64,000 nucleotides of DNA, taken from the NCBI RefSeq assembly GCF_016595465.1, contig NZ_JAENIK010000013.1, positions 542,839-606,838 on the forward strand, written 5' to 3'. Position numbers and translations under genes: made by a program. Numbering within the stretch: the first letter of the stretch is position 1; every line of letters starts with the position of its first letter. Below are positions 35,485 to 44,577 of the stretch, piece after piece. Source of the stretch: Luteolibacter yonseiensis. GTDB lineage: Bacteria > Verrucomicrobiota > Verrucomicrobiia > Verrucomicrobiales > Akkermansiaceae. Below the pieces are notes generated by a model. The model did not search any database, was not told the origin of the DNA, and saw only the letters and a program-made list of their open reading frames with translations.

Positions 35485-37065
35485 ATGCCACCCGAACTCG
35501 CTCCCTACATTCCCCAGATCATTTCCGCTCTTGCCGGACTTTTCATCGGCTGGATCCTCACCCGTCTTGTCGCATCAGGGAGAATCTCCGCCGCCGCCGA
35601 GCGTCTGAAGTCCGAGGAACGACGCGCCGCCGAGATCGAAGCACGTCTCGCGAACTCCACTTCCGAGGCCCAGCGCAACGAACAGGAAGCCCAGACCTTC
35701 CGCAACCAGCTCACCGAACTCCGCGCCCGCCTCGACAGCGAAATAAAAGCGGCCGCCGAGAAACAGGCCATCCTCGAGCGGGCGGAAACCAAGCTCACGG
35801 ACACCTTCAAGGCCCTCTCCGCCGATGCCCTGCGTTCCTCGTCCGAGCAGTTCCTCCATCTCGCGAAATCATCGCTCGCCACCCAGACGGAGGAAGCGAA
35901 GGGCGAGATCGAGATGCGCAAGCTCGCGATCGAGACACTGGTCAAGCCCATGGCCGAGTCGCTCGGGAAATTCGAGATGCGTATCGGCGAAATCGAGAAA
36001 TCCCGCGAGGGCGCGTATTCGGAACTCCGCGAGCAGGTCCGCGCGCTCGGCGAGGGCCAGCTCGGCCTCCAACGCGAGACCGCCTCGCTGGTGAAGGCGC
36101 TGCGCCAGCCGACCGGCCGCGGCCAATGGGGGGAAATCCAGCTCCGCCGTGTGGTGGAACTCGCCGGGATGCAGGAGCATTGCGATTTCGAACTCCAGCA
36201 CACCGCCACCACCGACGAAGGGAAAAAGCTCCGCCCCGACCTCGTCGTCCGCCTGCCCGGTGGAAAAACCATCGTCGTGGACTCCAAGACGCCGATGGAT
36301 GGCTACCTGGACGCGCTTGAGGCGAATGACGACGTGACCCGCGAGGAGGCGTTGCACCGCCACGCCCGCCAGGTGAGGACACACATCCAGCAGCTTTCAT
36401 CGAAAAACTATGCCGCGCAGTTCGCCCAGACGCCGGAGTTCACCGTGCTGTTCCTGCCAAGCGAATCCTTCTTCGCCGCCGCCCTGCAAAGCGATCCCGG
36501 TCTCATCGAACGCGGCGTGGACCAAGGTGTCATTCTCGCCACCCCCACCACGCTCATCGCCCTGCTGCGGGCGGTTTCCTACGGCTGGAGACAGGAATCC
36601 ATCGCCGAGAACGCCCGCGAGATCTCCCTGCTGGGTCGTACTCTGCACGAACGCCTTGCCAAACTTGCCGAGCATTTTTCAAAAGTCGGCCGCTCGCTGG
36701 GCAATGCCGTTGAGCAATACAACAGCGCCGTTGGTTCTCTCGAGACACGTGTGCTCGCAACCGCGCGGAAATTCGAGGAGCTGAAAGCCACCCCGGAAGC
36801 CGCCACCATCCCGCACGTGGAACCCATCAACAGCCTGCCGCGCGGTCTGCAAGGTTCCTCCGGAGCACCCCCTGCCGCCCTGGCCGCCCTGGCCCTCGCA
36901 AGCAAGGTGGCTGCCAGCCATCAGGAGCCCGCACCCGTCGCGCTCGACAGCGCCACCGCCGACGACATCCTTTCTCCCGCGATGAATGATGATTTCACCT
37001 TCGTGCCCGATCCACCGGCCAGCGCCCGCAACGCTGCGGCGGATCTCAGATCGGCCTTGGGGTGA
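35485..37065 (+). CDS. rmuC: DNA recombination protein RmuC
   Basis: RmuC limits rearrangements at inverted repeats and resembles a nuclease of the restriction-endonuclease fold. The 526-aa protein starts with a short hydrophobic helix (about 8-25), followed by a long coiled coil (about 35-210). The RmuC domain (about 215-430) contains TGRGQWGEIQLRRVVELAGM, DLVVRLPGGKTIVVDSKTPM and FLPSESFFAAALQSDPGLIE. The C-terminal 90 residues are low-complexity and variable. No Shine-Dalgarno sequence is visible at the ATG. Confidence 0.93.
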   Translation: MPPELAPYIPQIISALAGLFIGWILTRLVASGRISAAAERLKSEERRAAEIEARLANSTSEAQRNEQEAQTFRNQLTELRARLDSEIKAAAEKQAILERAETKLTDTFKALSADALRSSSEQFLHLAKSSLATQTEEAKGEIEMRKLAIETLVKPMAESLGKFEMRIGEIEKSREGAYSELREQVRALGEGQLGLQRETASLVKALRQPTGRGQWGEIQLRRVVELAGMQEHCDFELQHTATTDEGKKLRPDLVVRLPGGKTIVVDSKTPMDGYLDALEANDDVTREEALHRHARQVRTHIQQLSSKNYAAQFAQTPEFTVLFLPSESFFAAALQSDPGLIERGVDQGVILATPTTLIALLRAVSYGWRQESIAENAREISLLGRTLHERLAKLAEHFSKVGRSLGNAVEQYNSAVGSLETRVLATARKFEELKATPEAATIPHVEPINSLPRGLQGSSGAPPAALAALALASKVAASHQEPAPVALDSATADDILSPAMNDDFTFVPDPPASARNAAADLRSALG

Positions 37066-37099
37066 CCCGGGCGTATCGGGTGGTGACTTATTGATCCCG

Positions 37100-37128
37100 T
37101 TGGCCGCGCCGGGAACCGACGCGGCCAT
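37100..37128. terminator. Hairpin between convergent rmuC and LamG gene
   Basis: TGGCCGCG (37101-37108) and CGCGGCCA (37120-37127) form a perfect 8-bp stem with an 11-base loop in an 88-bp convergent gap. No T-run follows on either strand, so a termination role is only possible. Confidence 0.35.
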
Positions 37129-37153
37129 GGGGGAGCGCAAGATCCACGATGTC

Positions 37154-39616
37154 TCAGGGGGCGATCACCTTGACTCTTGCGAAGCGTTTGTCTCCCGGAC
37201 TTGGGATCGTGGTGGTGACCTCCTCGGTCTCGGCATCGATGGCCACCGTGCCGACCGTCACACCGCCCACTCCGTTCACCGCGGTGACCCAGCCACCCGC
37301 GTTGAGAAGATCCGAGTATTCCACCTGGTCCACCCATCCTTCCGCGACAGCCGCGGTTTTCCGGCGATGGATGACGACGAGATTTCCCCCACCCCTCGTG
37401 ACGACGGGACGGTGCGAAGACAAACCGGAAACCGGATTGGACCCGAGCAGGTATTCCACGGAGTTCGCAAAACCATCGCCATCGGGATCGGCAAGGCGGG
37501 CGCCGTCACCGGTGGGATTCAGTCCGAACCCGGCCGCCCAGACGCCATAGCCGGACTCCGGCGGAGCGCTGGTGTAAAGGTCGGAAACGTTTGCCGCCTG
37601 CAGTTCCCTGTCGTAGATCCGCAGATCGTCCAGACGGCCGTCGAATCCTTCGAACGACGCGGTCCTGCCCAGCGCCCCGATCGCAAAGCCGATGGTGGAG
37701 GCATCGTTGAAACCGGAGTTGTTCGAAGTCTGGGAGCCCGCCAGGACACCATCCACATAGAAATCGATGCGGTTCACCGGCACTTGGCGGAAAACGTAGG
37801 CATAGTGGTGCCACGCTCCCGCCACGGGTGCCGAGTTGGCGGGCGTGAGATAGTCGACCTTGCCATAAGTCGTGGCAGCCAGAACCCTCGAGCCGTTCCT
37901 GCGGCCCACACCCCAGCCCTCGGCGGTCGTCCCAGTGGTATAGCTTGAGAAAAAGCGCACGCGGTCCGAAACGGTGGTGGTAGGGACAGCCGCCCAGCAG
38001 GCAACGGTGAAACCATCCCCGTCATCGACGAGCTGCGACGTGTAGGACGGTCCGGAGGCGGTTCCGAGATCGATCAGATCCCCCGCGCCATCCAAAAGCA
38101 GGGCGCCGGAGCCGATGCGCGCGGATGAGGTGTTTCGGGCGTCACCCACGGGCGTGCCATGATTGTGGTAGCTGCCGCTGTCATTGCCGGGACTGGCGGA
38201 ATCATCGAAGGTGAAGTGGGAGACGAGGGCCGCGTTCGGATCGCCCAGTTTCACCGATGCGGAAAGCGGGATGGACAGGGAACCTCCGACATAACCATCG
38301 GTGAAGATCGACAGGCTGCCTTGGAAGCCACCCTCCGCTCCAGCCGGATCGAATGTCACCGTGATATTGGCCTGCTGGCCGGGCGCGATGGTGAGCGGCA
38401 GTTGGTTCGTTATGGAGAACGCCAGGCTTCCCGATACCACCCCGTCATAAACCTGCAGGTCGGTTTTCTCCCCGTCATTGGTAATCGTGAGCGTCCTGGT
38501 CTGGGGCTGGGAAACGGTGGTGAAACTGCCGAAATCCAGCGACGTCGGGGCGGCCAGCGCAACCGGGTCCCTCACCTCTACCGTCACATACACCTCTTTC
38601 ATGGGGTGGAGCGCGTCATTGGAAGCGATGGTGAGCGTCGCGTAGTGGAAACCCGAGGATGCCGGGGTGAAGTTGAGCAGGATCGTGCCCGAGGCACCGG
38701 GTGCGAGGCTGTTGTCGTAGGAGGCAACGGTGAAATTCTCCGGGTTGTTCCCACCGATGGCGATGGGTGTCGGACCGGACAGGCTCAGCGTCTGGGCCGT
38801 CCCCAGATTGGAGAAAGGAATCGAAAGAACCTGTGGCTTGCCCTTGTTGATGAACGAGCTGGTGTCCTCCACCTGGAGGATCGGATCATTCGTGACGATC
38901 CCCGCGAGCCCGGCGATGTCGCTGGCGGACAGGATGGTGTCATAGATCCGAAGTTCATCCACCGATCCGGCATACGCATCGGTCGGCGACGAGCGGCCGA
39001 GACGGCCGATTTCAAAATTGTTGAAAGCCGGAAAAGTGAACGCCGGCGAACTGGTGGAACCGACCAACACGCCATCGATGTAAAGCTGGGTCACGTCGGT
39101 CGCGGCGTTCGAGGTGTAGGCGACATGGTGCCATTGGCCGTCATTCAATCCCGTGCCCAAGGCGATATCCGCGAAGGCGCCGCCGGTGGTGGCGGCATCC
39201 CGCGAGCGTCCGTAGACCGCTCCGGCGGACGTCGTCCCGACATCAATGTAACGGGCGGCACCGGTATCATTGCCGAGGAAAACCGCGCAGTCGCGACCGC
39301 CCGGAGTGGTCCATTTCAACCAGACGGAAACGGTCACCTTCTGGCTGGCGGTGAGGGCTGCGAATGCTGTCGCATTCCCCATCTCCACGATGCCGTTCTG
39401 GGTGGCGTCGTTGTTGAAGGTGAAGGACGTGCCGAATTTCCCGGCCGCGCCGAGCGTGACATTCGTGCCGATCGTCCCGGGGGTTCCCCCTGCGACACTG
39501 TCGGCCGCGGTGGTGCCGCTGGTTTCGTCAAAGGTGAAGTGGGAAACGAGAGTGGCCTTCGCCACACCGAGGGTGAGCGTGGCGGTGACCACGAGGAACT
39601 GGATGGTTTTTTTCAT
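37154..39616 (-). CDS. Secreted double-LamG protein with choice-of-anchor-type Ig domains
   Basis: The 820-aa product has a signal peptide (about 1-20), then a LamG/concanavalin-like domain (about 22-235; LVSHFTFDETSGTTAADSVA, NDGQWHHVAYTSNAATDVTQ, VDELRIYDT). Two Ig-like ASPM-SPD-2-Hydin/choice-of-anchor-type domains follow (about 240-455), then a second LamG (about 465-680). Near 705 is a calcium-site-like DPDGDGFANSVEYLLGSNP, and the C-terminal domain ends RVKVIAP. I see no PEP-CTERM motif. Likely role: surface or extracellular glycan binding. Its first LamG closely resembles that of the neighbouring PEP-CTERM protein at 42130-42936, as does its upstream element. Confidence 0.82.
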   Translation of the reverse strand: MKKTIQFLVVTATLTLGVAKATLVSHFTFDETSGTTAADSVAGGTPGTIGTNVTLGAAGKFGTSFTFNNDATQNGIVEMGNATAFAALTASQKVTVSVWLKWTTPGGRDCAVFLGNDTGAARYIDVGTTSAGAVYGRSRDAATTGGAFADIALGTGLNDGQWHHVAYTSNAATDVTQLYIDGVLVGSTSSPAFTFPAFNNFEIGRLGRSSPTDAYAGSVDELRIYDTILSASDIAGLAGIVTNDPILQVEDTSSFINKGKPQVLSIPFSNLGTAQTLSLSGPTPIAIGGNNPENFTVASYDNSLAPGASGTILLNFTPASSGFHYATLTIASNDALHPMKEVYVTVEVRDPVALAAPTSLDFGSFTTVSQPQTRTLTITNDGEKTDLQVYDGVVSGSLAFSITNQLPLTIAPGQQANITVTFDPAGAEGGFQGSLSIFTDGYVGGSLSIPLSASVKLGDPNAALVSHFTFDDSASPGNDSGSYHNHGTPVGDARNTSSARIGSGALLLDGAGDLIDLGTASGPSYTSQLVDDGDGFTVACWAAVPTTTVSDRVRFFSSYTTGTTAEGWGVGRRNGSRVLAATTYGKVDYLTPANSAPVAGAWHHYAYVFRQVPVNRIDFYVDGVLAGSQTSNNSGFNDASTIGFAIGALGRTASFEGFDGRLDDLRIYDRELQAANVSDLYTSAPPESGYGVWAAGFGLNPTGDGARLADPDGDGFANSVEYLLGSNPVSGLSSHRPVVTRGGGNLVVIHRRKTAAVAEGWVDQVEYSDLLNAGGWVTAVNGVGGVTVGTVAIDAETEEVTTTIPSPGDKRFARVKVIAP

Positions 39617-39676
39617 TCGTGCGCTTTGGTTTTAAGGACCGAAGGCGCGGCCATCCGCCGACAAACGGATTCCACG

Positions 39677-39722
39677 CCATCAATCTGACACGAGTTAATT
39701 CCCGGTCCGTAACAATGCTGAC
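39677..39722 (-). promoter_or_regulatory. 46-bp conserved upstream element, copy A
   Basis: On the minus strand this stretch begins GTCAGCA, contains CGGGAAT and ends CGTGTCAGATTGATGG. It aligns without gaps to 43007-43052 at 34 of 46 positions by my count. GTCAG recurs 33 bp apart inside it. It ends 61 bp before the start of the 820-aa LamG gene. Probable promoter or regulator-binding region. Confidence 0.5.
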
Positions 39723-39800
39723 ACGATATCGGAAAAAATTTTCCCATTTCATGTTACCAGAGCACGTCCCGGAGCGGACATGCCGCGGAATCCTCCGGTT

Positions 39801-42035
39801 TCACTCCCGGTCATTGATCTGCAGCGGTGCCTTGGGCCCCGCCACAGCCGTCGCCTTCGCCGCGTATTTCTCCCAGATCATGCGGGCCGCGGCCACCGTA
39901 TCCCCTTCCGCTTCCACCGGGAATTGCTTCTGTTCGGCGATCCATTTTTCGGTGAATTCGCGCACCATCTCACCGGAGGGCATTTTCCCGCCATCCCGCA
40001 ATCCCTTGGCAGCGGCGTCGAGATAGAGTTTCCAGGTTCTCAGGTTGTAGTCGCGCATGAGTCCGCCATACTGGCGCTGGGCGTAGCCGAACAATGAGTT
40101 GTCCTCGCCCCCCCACAAGGTGATCAGGCGGCACGCGTTCCTCGTCCACTGGGCTTTCGTCGCGGCGGTTCCGCCCGCCGAGGCGGGGTATTTCAGGTAG
40201 CGCCCGAACTGGAACATCCTGTGGGAGCTGAGCAGCCGGTCACAATCGACGATGGCTTGCAGATAGATTTCCGAGGAGCGCTTGAACCGCTCCTTATCCT
40301 TCGCATTGAAGGCCGCCCTGAGTTCCGTGTGCAACTGTTGCTGGGAAATGTCGGACATCACCTGACGCCCCACATCGACAAGGTCGTGGCGGTAGGTGTC
40401 CTTCTCCCCCAGCTCGTCCGCAGCCGCCAGCAGAAGGCGGAACGCCTCGCGGATCTTCGCGGTGTCATAGAAGATCGGTCCGCGGACGAAGCTGCCACCG
40501 CCCTCGGCAAGCAAGGGTGGCATGGCGAGGAAATTTCCCTGCGGACCATGGCGGAGATCCCGGCAGTCGTAGAGCGTGCTGGAGAGCAGCTTCCATGCGT
40601 CGAGAGCGTTTTGGTTTTTCACTCCATAGCGCGCCCATGCGAACTCCTCCACCCACGCCTCCAGATCCAGCGGCTGGTCATGCCACGCCATTTCATAAAT
40701 CTGCTCGTAGACGATGGGGTTGTTCTCACCGCCTTCGTTGAGCGTGCCGATGCCGGAGAGCCGTCCCGCCGTGCCGCTTTTCAGCAGTTCCGGCATCTTC
40801 ACCCCCACCTCGGTGAGACGTCCGTACATTCCCTGTTTGCCGCCCCAGTTGTTGATGATGCACCAGAGCCACGGCTTTCCGGCGAAGGCGTCGGTGCGCT
40901 TCCACTGGGATTTCCCATCGGCGAAAAGATCGAGAAGGACCATCTGCTCCTCCGTCGCACCGGACAGCAGCGCGTCGATCCGGGGCTTCGTCCAGAACTT
41001 GCTGTGCACGAAGAGCCACCCCTGCATGAACCACACCGCCTCGGGGTCAGCGTCGGCCATGGCCTGATAGACCTGCCGTGTCATTCCCTTGAGATATTCC
41101 GGGTCATCCGTCGGTGGATCCACCTCGTTGAAGGTGTCGGCGGAATACAGGTGGGCGGTGCCGTAGAGCTTCGTGGCCTCCTTCACGAAACGCGAACCGA
41201 TCTGGCGGAACAACGGATCCGCCGGGTCAAGGACATGCACTCCTGGGAATCCGCTCCAGCTCTTGAGCCTGGCGACCTTCGCTTTCGGGAATTTCTGGGC
41301 GAAGGCGGCGGGCACGTGCCCGCCGAAGGCCGGCAGCACGGGTTTCATCCCGAGTTCCAGCGCGCGGGCCATGATCCTCTTCTGGAGAGCTTCCTGGCGG
41401 TCATACCATTCCCGCGGGTTCGGGCCTCCCCACCCGTCGATGTTCCCCATCATGAACCACGGCAAAAACGGCGGAGCGGCGATGAAGGAGTCGATGTCCT
41501 TCGCCGACATGCCCAGGTCCCGATAGACGTTCCTGTAGACCACCTCCGCCCCGGTGGCCATGAGCGGCGTGTTGATTCCATGCAGGGCCATGAGGTCGAT
41601 CTCACGCTCCCAGCGCTCCCAATCCCAGAACGCCATGGTATAGCCGTAGGTGCAATAGTTGAACGCGTAGCGGTAGGTGTGGGGTGAGACCTTGCGGAAT
41701 TTCTCAGGCACCACCGGAAGCGGATCCGGCAGGCCAAGCTGGTCACCACACCATGAGACGTCGCGATGACAGTGGTATTTCAAATACCAGTTCAGGGCGG
41801 AGGCGATGCTCCCTCCGTTGTTCCCGCGCAGGACGACCTTGCCGTCGCGCGATTCGATTTCGAAAACATCGCGCCCGTCTTCCGGCGGCACGGTTTCACA
41901 GATGAACCGGGAGGACTCCGCGGGCAGGATGCGTTGGACGAGGGCGGCGGCCGCCTGTTCCTGAGGCGTGGCGGCAGGGAGGGTGGTAAAGGAAATCGCG
42001 AAAAACGCGACGAGGTGTTTCAATACGGAATTCAT
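39801..42035 (-). CDS. Alpha-N-acetylglucosaminidase (GH89)
   Basis: GH89 enzymes (NAGLU in animals) release terminal alpha-linked N-acetylglucosamine, for example from heparan sulfate or mucin glycans. The 744-aa protein has a signal peptide (MNSVLKHLVAFFAISFTTLPAA) and a full GH89 layout. An N-terminal small domain precedes the core (YAFNYCTYGYTMAFWDWERW, DLMALHGINTPLMATG), the acid/base glutamate in DTFNEVDPP (about residue 303), the nucleophile glutamate in GTLNEGGENNP (about 433) and the C-terminal helical domain. The ATG at 42035 starts the signal peptide; a longer frame reaches 42092. It lies between two LamG-protein genes on the same strand. Together with the sulfatase at 6253 it suggests glycosaminoglycan or mucin use. 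Confidence 0.9.
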   Translation of the reverse strand: MNSVLKHLVAFFAISFTTLPAATPQEQAAAALVQRILPAESSRFICETVPPEDGRDVFEIESRDGKVVLRGNNGGSIASALNWYLKYHCHRDVSWCGDQLGLPDPLPVVPEKFRKVSPHTYRYAFNYCTYGYTMAFWDWERWEREIDLMALHGINTPLMATGAEVVYRNVYRDLGMSAKDIDSFIAAPPFLPWFMMGNIDGWGGPNPREWYDRQEALQKRIMARALELGMKPVLPAFGGHVPAAFAQKFPKAKVARLKSWSGFPGVHVLDPADPLFRQIGSRFVKEATKLYGTAHLYSADTFNEVDPPTDDPEYLKGMTRQVYQAMADADPEAVWFMQGWLFVHSKFWTKPRIDALLSGATEEQMVLLDLFADGKSQWKRTDAFAGKPWLWCIINNWGGKQGMYGRLTEVGVKMPELLKSGTAGRLSGIGTLNEGGENNPIVYEQIYEMAWHDQPLDLEAWVEEFAWARYGVKNQNALDAWKLLSSTLYDCRDLRHGPQGNFLAMPPLLAEGGGSFVRGPIFYDTAKIREAFRLLLAAADELGEKDTYRHDLVDVGRQVMSDISQQQLHTELRAAFNAKDKERFKRSSEIYLQAIVDCDRLLSSHRMFQFGRYLKYPASAGGTAATKAQWTRNACRLITLWGGEDNSLFGYAQRQYGGLMRDYNLRTWKLYLDAAAKGLRDGGKMPSGEMVREFTEKWIAEQKQFPVEAEGDTVAAARMIWEKYAAKATAVAGPKAPLQINDRE

Positions 42036-42059
42036 GTAAAAGGGATGAAAGGGAAAGCC

Positions 42060-42119
42060 GAGGGCAGGATGACCCGGCGGACGACGGTTCATCCGGATGG
42101 TGCCGCGTCACCTGCCCTC
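42060..42119. other. Long inverted repeat between PEP-CTERM LamG gene and GH89 gene
   Basis: GAGGGCAGG-A-TGAC (42060-42073) pairs with GTCA-CCTGCCCTC (42107-42119), bulging one A. This gives a 13-bp stem enclosing a GC-rich 33-base loop that can fold further. It follows the LamG-PEP stop by about 11 bp on the minus strand. A U-run is lacking, so it may be a weak terminator, an mRNA 3'-end stabiliser or a processing site. Confidence 0.45.
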
Positions 42120-42129
42120 GAAAGAATCG

Positions 42130-42936
42130 TCAGAGGGAGGCCCGGTTGGAGCTCCTGCGCCGCAGCAGCAGGGAACCTACCGCGCCCGCTCCGAAAAGGA
42201 CGGAAAAGCCCGGCTCGGGCACCGCGAGAAGCGCGATATCCTCCGCCGGCAGGATGGAGTCGTAGATCCTCAGTTCGTCCACGGATCCGGAGTAGGCATC
42301 TGTCGGGGAACTGCGTCCCAAGCGACCGACCTCGAAGTTGTTGAACGTGGTGAACGTGAACGCCGGAGTGGTGGTGGTCCCGGCCAGGACACCGTCGATG
42401 TAAAGCTGGGTCACATCAGTCGCCGCATTCGAGGTATAGGCGACATGGTGCCACTTGCCGTCGTTCAGGTTGGTGCCAAGCACCAGATCAGGAAAAGGAG
42501 TGGCGGAATTCGCGGCATCACGGGACCGGCCATAGATCTTGCCGGCCGAAGTGGTGCCCACGTCGATGTAGCGGTTCGCACCGGTGTTGTTTCCGAGGAA
42601 AATCGCGCTGTCCCGGGCATCCGCGGCCGTCCATTTCATCCAGGCCGAGATCGTGACAGCCTGGCTGGCGACGAGATAGGGGAAGGTGGCGGCGTCCGCC
42701 ATGTCCACGATGCCGTTCTGTGAGGCGTCGTTGTTGAAGGTGAAGGCCGTGCCGAACACGCCCGCCGTGCCGCGGGTGACGTTCGAGCCGATCAGGCCAT
42801 CCGCACCTGCGGGTCCGCTGTCCACCGCGGTGGTTCCGGTGAGTTCGTCAAAGGTGTAGTGGGAAATGAGCGCGGCCTCCGCCGTTACCGGGATCACGAG
42901 GCAGGCGGCGGAGAGAAACAGGAGGTGTTTTTTCAT
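42130..42936 (-). CDS. LamG-domain protein with PEP-CTERM sorting signal
   Basis: The 268-aa product consists of a signal peptide (MKKHLLFLSAACLVIPVTAEA), one LamG domain (about 22-230) and a PEP-CTERM tail: VPEPG, a hydrophobic stretch (FSVLFGAGAVGSLLL) and an arginine cluster. PEP-CTERM proteins are sorted by exosortase and usually go to the surface in biofilm-associated settings; no exosortase gene is in the window. The LamG domain is closely similar to the first LamG of the 820-aa protein, including VDELRIYD and GKWHHVAYTSNAATDVTQ, indicating a recent duplication. Shares the upstream element described at 43007-43052. Confidence 0.87.
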   Translation of the reverse strand: MKKHLLFLSAACLVIPVTAEAALISHYTFDELTGTTAVDSGPAGADGLIGSNVTRGTAGVFGTAFTFNNDASQNGIVDMADAATFPYLVASQAVTISAWMKWTAADARDSAIFLGNNTGANRYIDVGTTSAGKIYGRSRDAANSATPFPDLVLGTNLNDGKWHHVAYTSNAATDVTQLYIDGVLAGTTTTPAFTFTTFNNFEVGRLGRSSPTDAYSGSVDELRIYDSILPAEDIALLAVPEPGFSVLFGAGAVGSLLLRRRSSNRASL

Positions 42937-43006
42937 CTTCGATGGGTGGGTGTTTTTCCCAGACCGATGACTTCAGCGTCCGCAGCTCACTGCCAACGGA
43001 CGCGCG

Positions 43007-43052
43007 CCATCAGTCTGACACGCCTTTATTCCCGTTCCCCGCAGGTGCTGAC
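43007..43052 (-). promoter_or_regulatory. 46-bp conserved upstream element, copy B
   Basis: Gap-free match to 39677-39722 (34 of 46 identical). The minus strand reads GTCAGCA at one end, CGGGAAT in the middle and CGTGTCAGACTGATGG at the other. It ends 71 bp before the PEP-CTERM LamG start and about 20 bp downstream of the FecR-like gene stop. Confidence 0.5.
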
Positions 43053-43071
43053 CGATTATTTTGTGATAATT

Positions 43072-44577
43072 TCAGTCTGCCGAGGACTTGACAGCATTCT
43101 CGTAGGGGTTGCTGCTGAAGATCAATGTGTCCAGATCACGCAGGACGTGCCGCTCCTCCAGCCCCTTCTTCGGCAGCGTCACCTTGAGAATCCCGCTCTC
43201 CACCGTCCACCGGCTGTCCGCCCAGGAGATTTTTTCGCTGACACCGTTTTTTTCCAAGGACACCGATCCGTCCGGGTGGAATTCCCGGGTGAAGGAATCC
43301 CCCATATGGCGGTAGGACCACCGGCCCATGAACTGCGACGGACCGGCCTCGGTCACCAGTCCTTCCTCGAACTGGAGGATGCCACGGCTGCTGAACGGCG
43401 GTGCCGACTCGACCAACCTCCCGCCTTCACGATCCATGGTGCCGATCTCGGCCACCACCGTCCAGTTCCCCCGGATGTAATCCTCCGGACCGATGTCCAG
43501 CGTGTAGATGTTGTCGGAAACAAATCTCAGGATGCCGGTGCTTCCCGGGTGATCGTCGGAAGCCACGACCTTGGAATCGCAGCAGAGCCTCACGTTTTTC
43601 AGAACCACCGCATCCGGTCCGTTGATCCACTTGAAGATCGCCCGGTATTTGGCAGGCTTCCAAACGAGGTGGGTGACGTCGAAGGAGACTTCCTTCGCCT
43701 CTGGTGAGTTCACCTCCCAGCGGAAATCCCGGGCCGGCAGGCGGTCTACGAACTTCTGCCGGTCGAGCGGCACCGGCTGGAGAGGCTCCGCCGCGTCCGG
43801 CGACTGCACGAGGGATTGGTTTTCGAAGAGCATGATCGATTCCCGGCCGGATGAATGCAGTTTCACCTTCCCCAGAAACACACCCACCTCCGTGCTACCG
43901 TCGGGGTGGATATCCATGGCAAACTCCGTGCCCAGATCCTCCACCGTGCCACCGGAATAGTGGACCTTGAATCCCTCCGCCCCGGGAGGAACGGTGGTAT
44001 AGAGCTTGCCGCTCTCCAGCGTCGCGGATTCGTAACCGTCCACACGAAACACAGCGGGTCCCTCCAAGGTGACGAGCACCCCGCTGGAGTAGGTGACCTC
44101 CACCAGGCCGGACTTGATGGAAATCTCGTTCGATCCCGCGTTCAGATCGATGTGCGGATGCCCGCCCTCGTCCCTCCATTCCACCCCTACCATGCCGGTG
44201 ATCCGCGCCGGGGACATGTCGGCAGGAGTCACGACGGGAGCCGGAGAACCGGCGGTCCTTCCCTGCGGTTTCTCAAGACGGCGTCCAAAACCCAGACCTG
44301 CGAAAAAAACAAGACACGCCGCCGCGACCGAACCCGCGATCCAGACGAAGCGGGGAAGCCCCCTTTCCCCAGGCCGTTCTACCGGTGACAGATAGGATGC
44401 GGGAATTGCCGAAGGCAGCAGCGCCTCCTGCTGGCTCACCGCCAGATAATAGGCCATCGCGTCGTCATCCAGCAGGAACTCCTCCAGCCGGGCCATCTCC
44501 TGCCCGGACAACGGCGGACCGTCGTGCAGACGATCGACCAAATTCCGGAATTCTGACTGGGGCGGGCGGCTATTCAT
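43072..44577 (-). CDS. FecR-like membrane protein, putative sigma regulator (second pair)
   Basis: A 501-aa protein: a cytoplasmic N-terminal part (about 1-70), one transmembrane helix (about 76-97; FVWIAGSVAAACLVFFAGLG) and a FecR-like domain (about 125-250; GLVEVTYSSGVLVTLEGPAV, GTVEDLGTEFAMDIHPDGST). Two further beta-rich regions follow. The last, about 415-490, has a lipocalin-like pattern (MGRWSYRHMGDSFTREFHPD GSVSL). I cannot name the C-terminal domains. The start at 44577 overlaps the sigma gene by 8 bases, indicating coupling; a longer frame to 44679 is ignored. It probably controls the adjacent sigma factor from the membrane. Confidence 0.82.
   Translation of the reverse strand: MNSRPPQSEFRNLVDRLHDGPPLSGQEMARLEEFLLDDDAMAYYLAVSQQEALLPSAIPASYLSPVERPGERGLPRFVWIAGSVAAACLVFFAGLGFGRRLEKPQGRTAGSPAPVVTPADMSPARITGMVGVEWRDEGGHPHIDLNAGSNEISIKSGLVEVTYSSGVLVTLEGPAVFRVDGYESATLESGKLYTTVPPGAEGFKVHYSGGTVEDLGTEFAMDIHPDGSTEVGVFLGKVKLHSSGRESIMLFENQSLVQSPDAAEPLQPVPLDRQKFVDRLPARDFRWEVNSPEAKEVSFDVTHLVWKPAKYRAIFKWINGPDAVVLKNVRLCCDSKVVASDDHPGSTGILRFVSDNIYTLDIGPEDYIRGNWTVVAEIGTMDREGGRLVESAPPFSSRGILQFEEGLVTEAGPSQFMGRWSYRHMGDSFTREFHPDGSVSLEKNGVSEKISWADSRWTVESGILKVTLPKKGLEERHVLRDLDTLIFSSNPYENAVKSSAD

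Noticed and set aside
38159..39688. 509-codon plus-strand frame opposite the 820-aa LamG gene
   Set aside because: Antisense to two LamG/Ig regions with clear motifs; the frame's product is Arg/Gly-rich and featureless.
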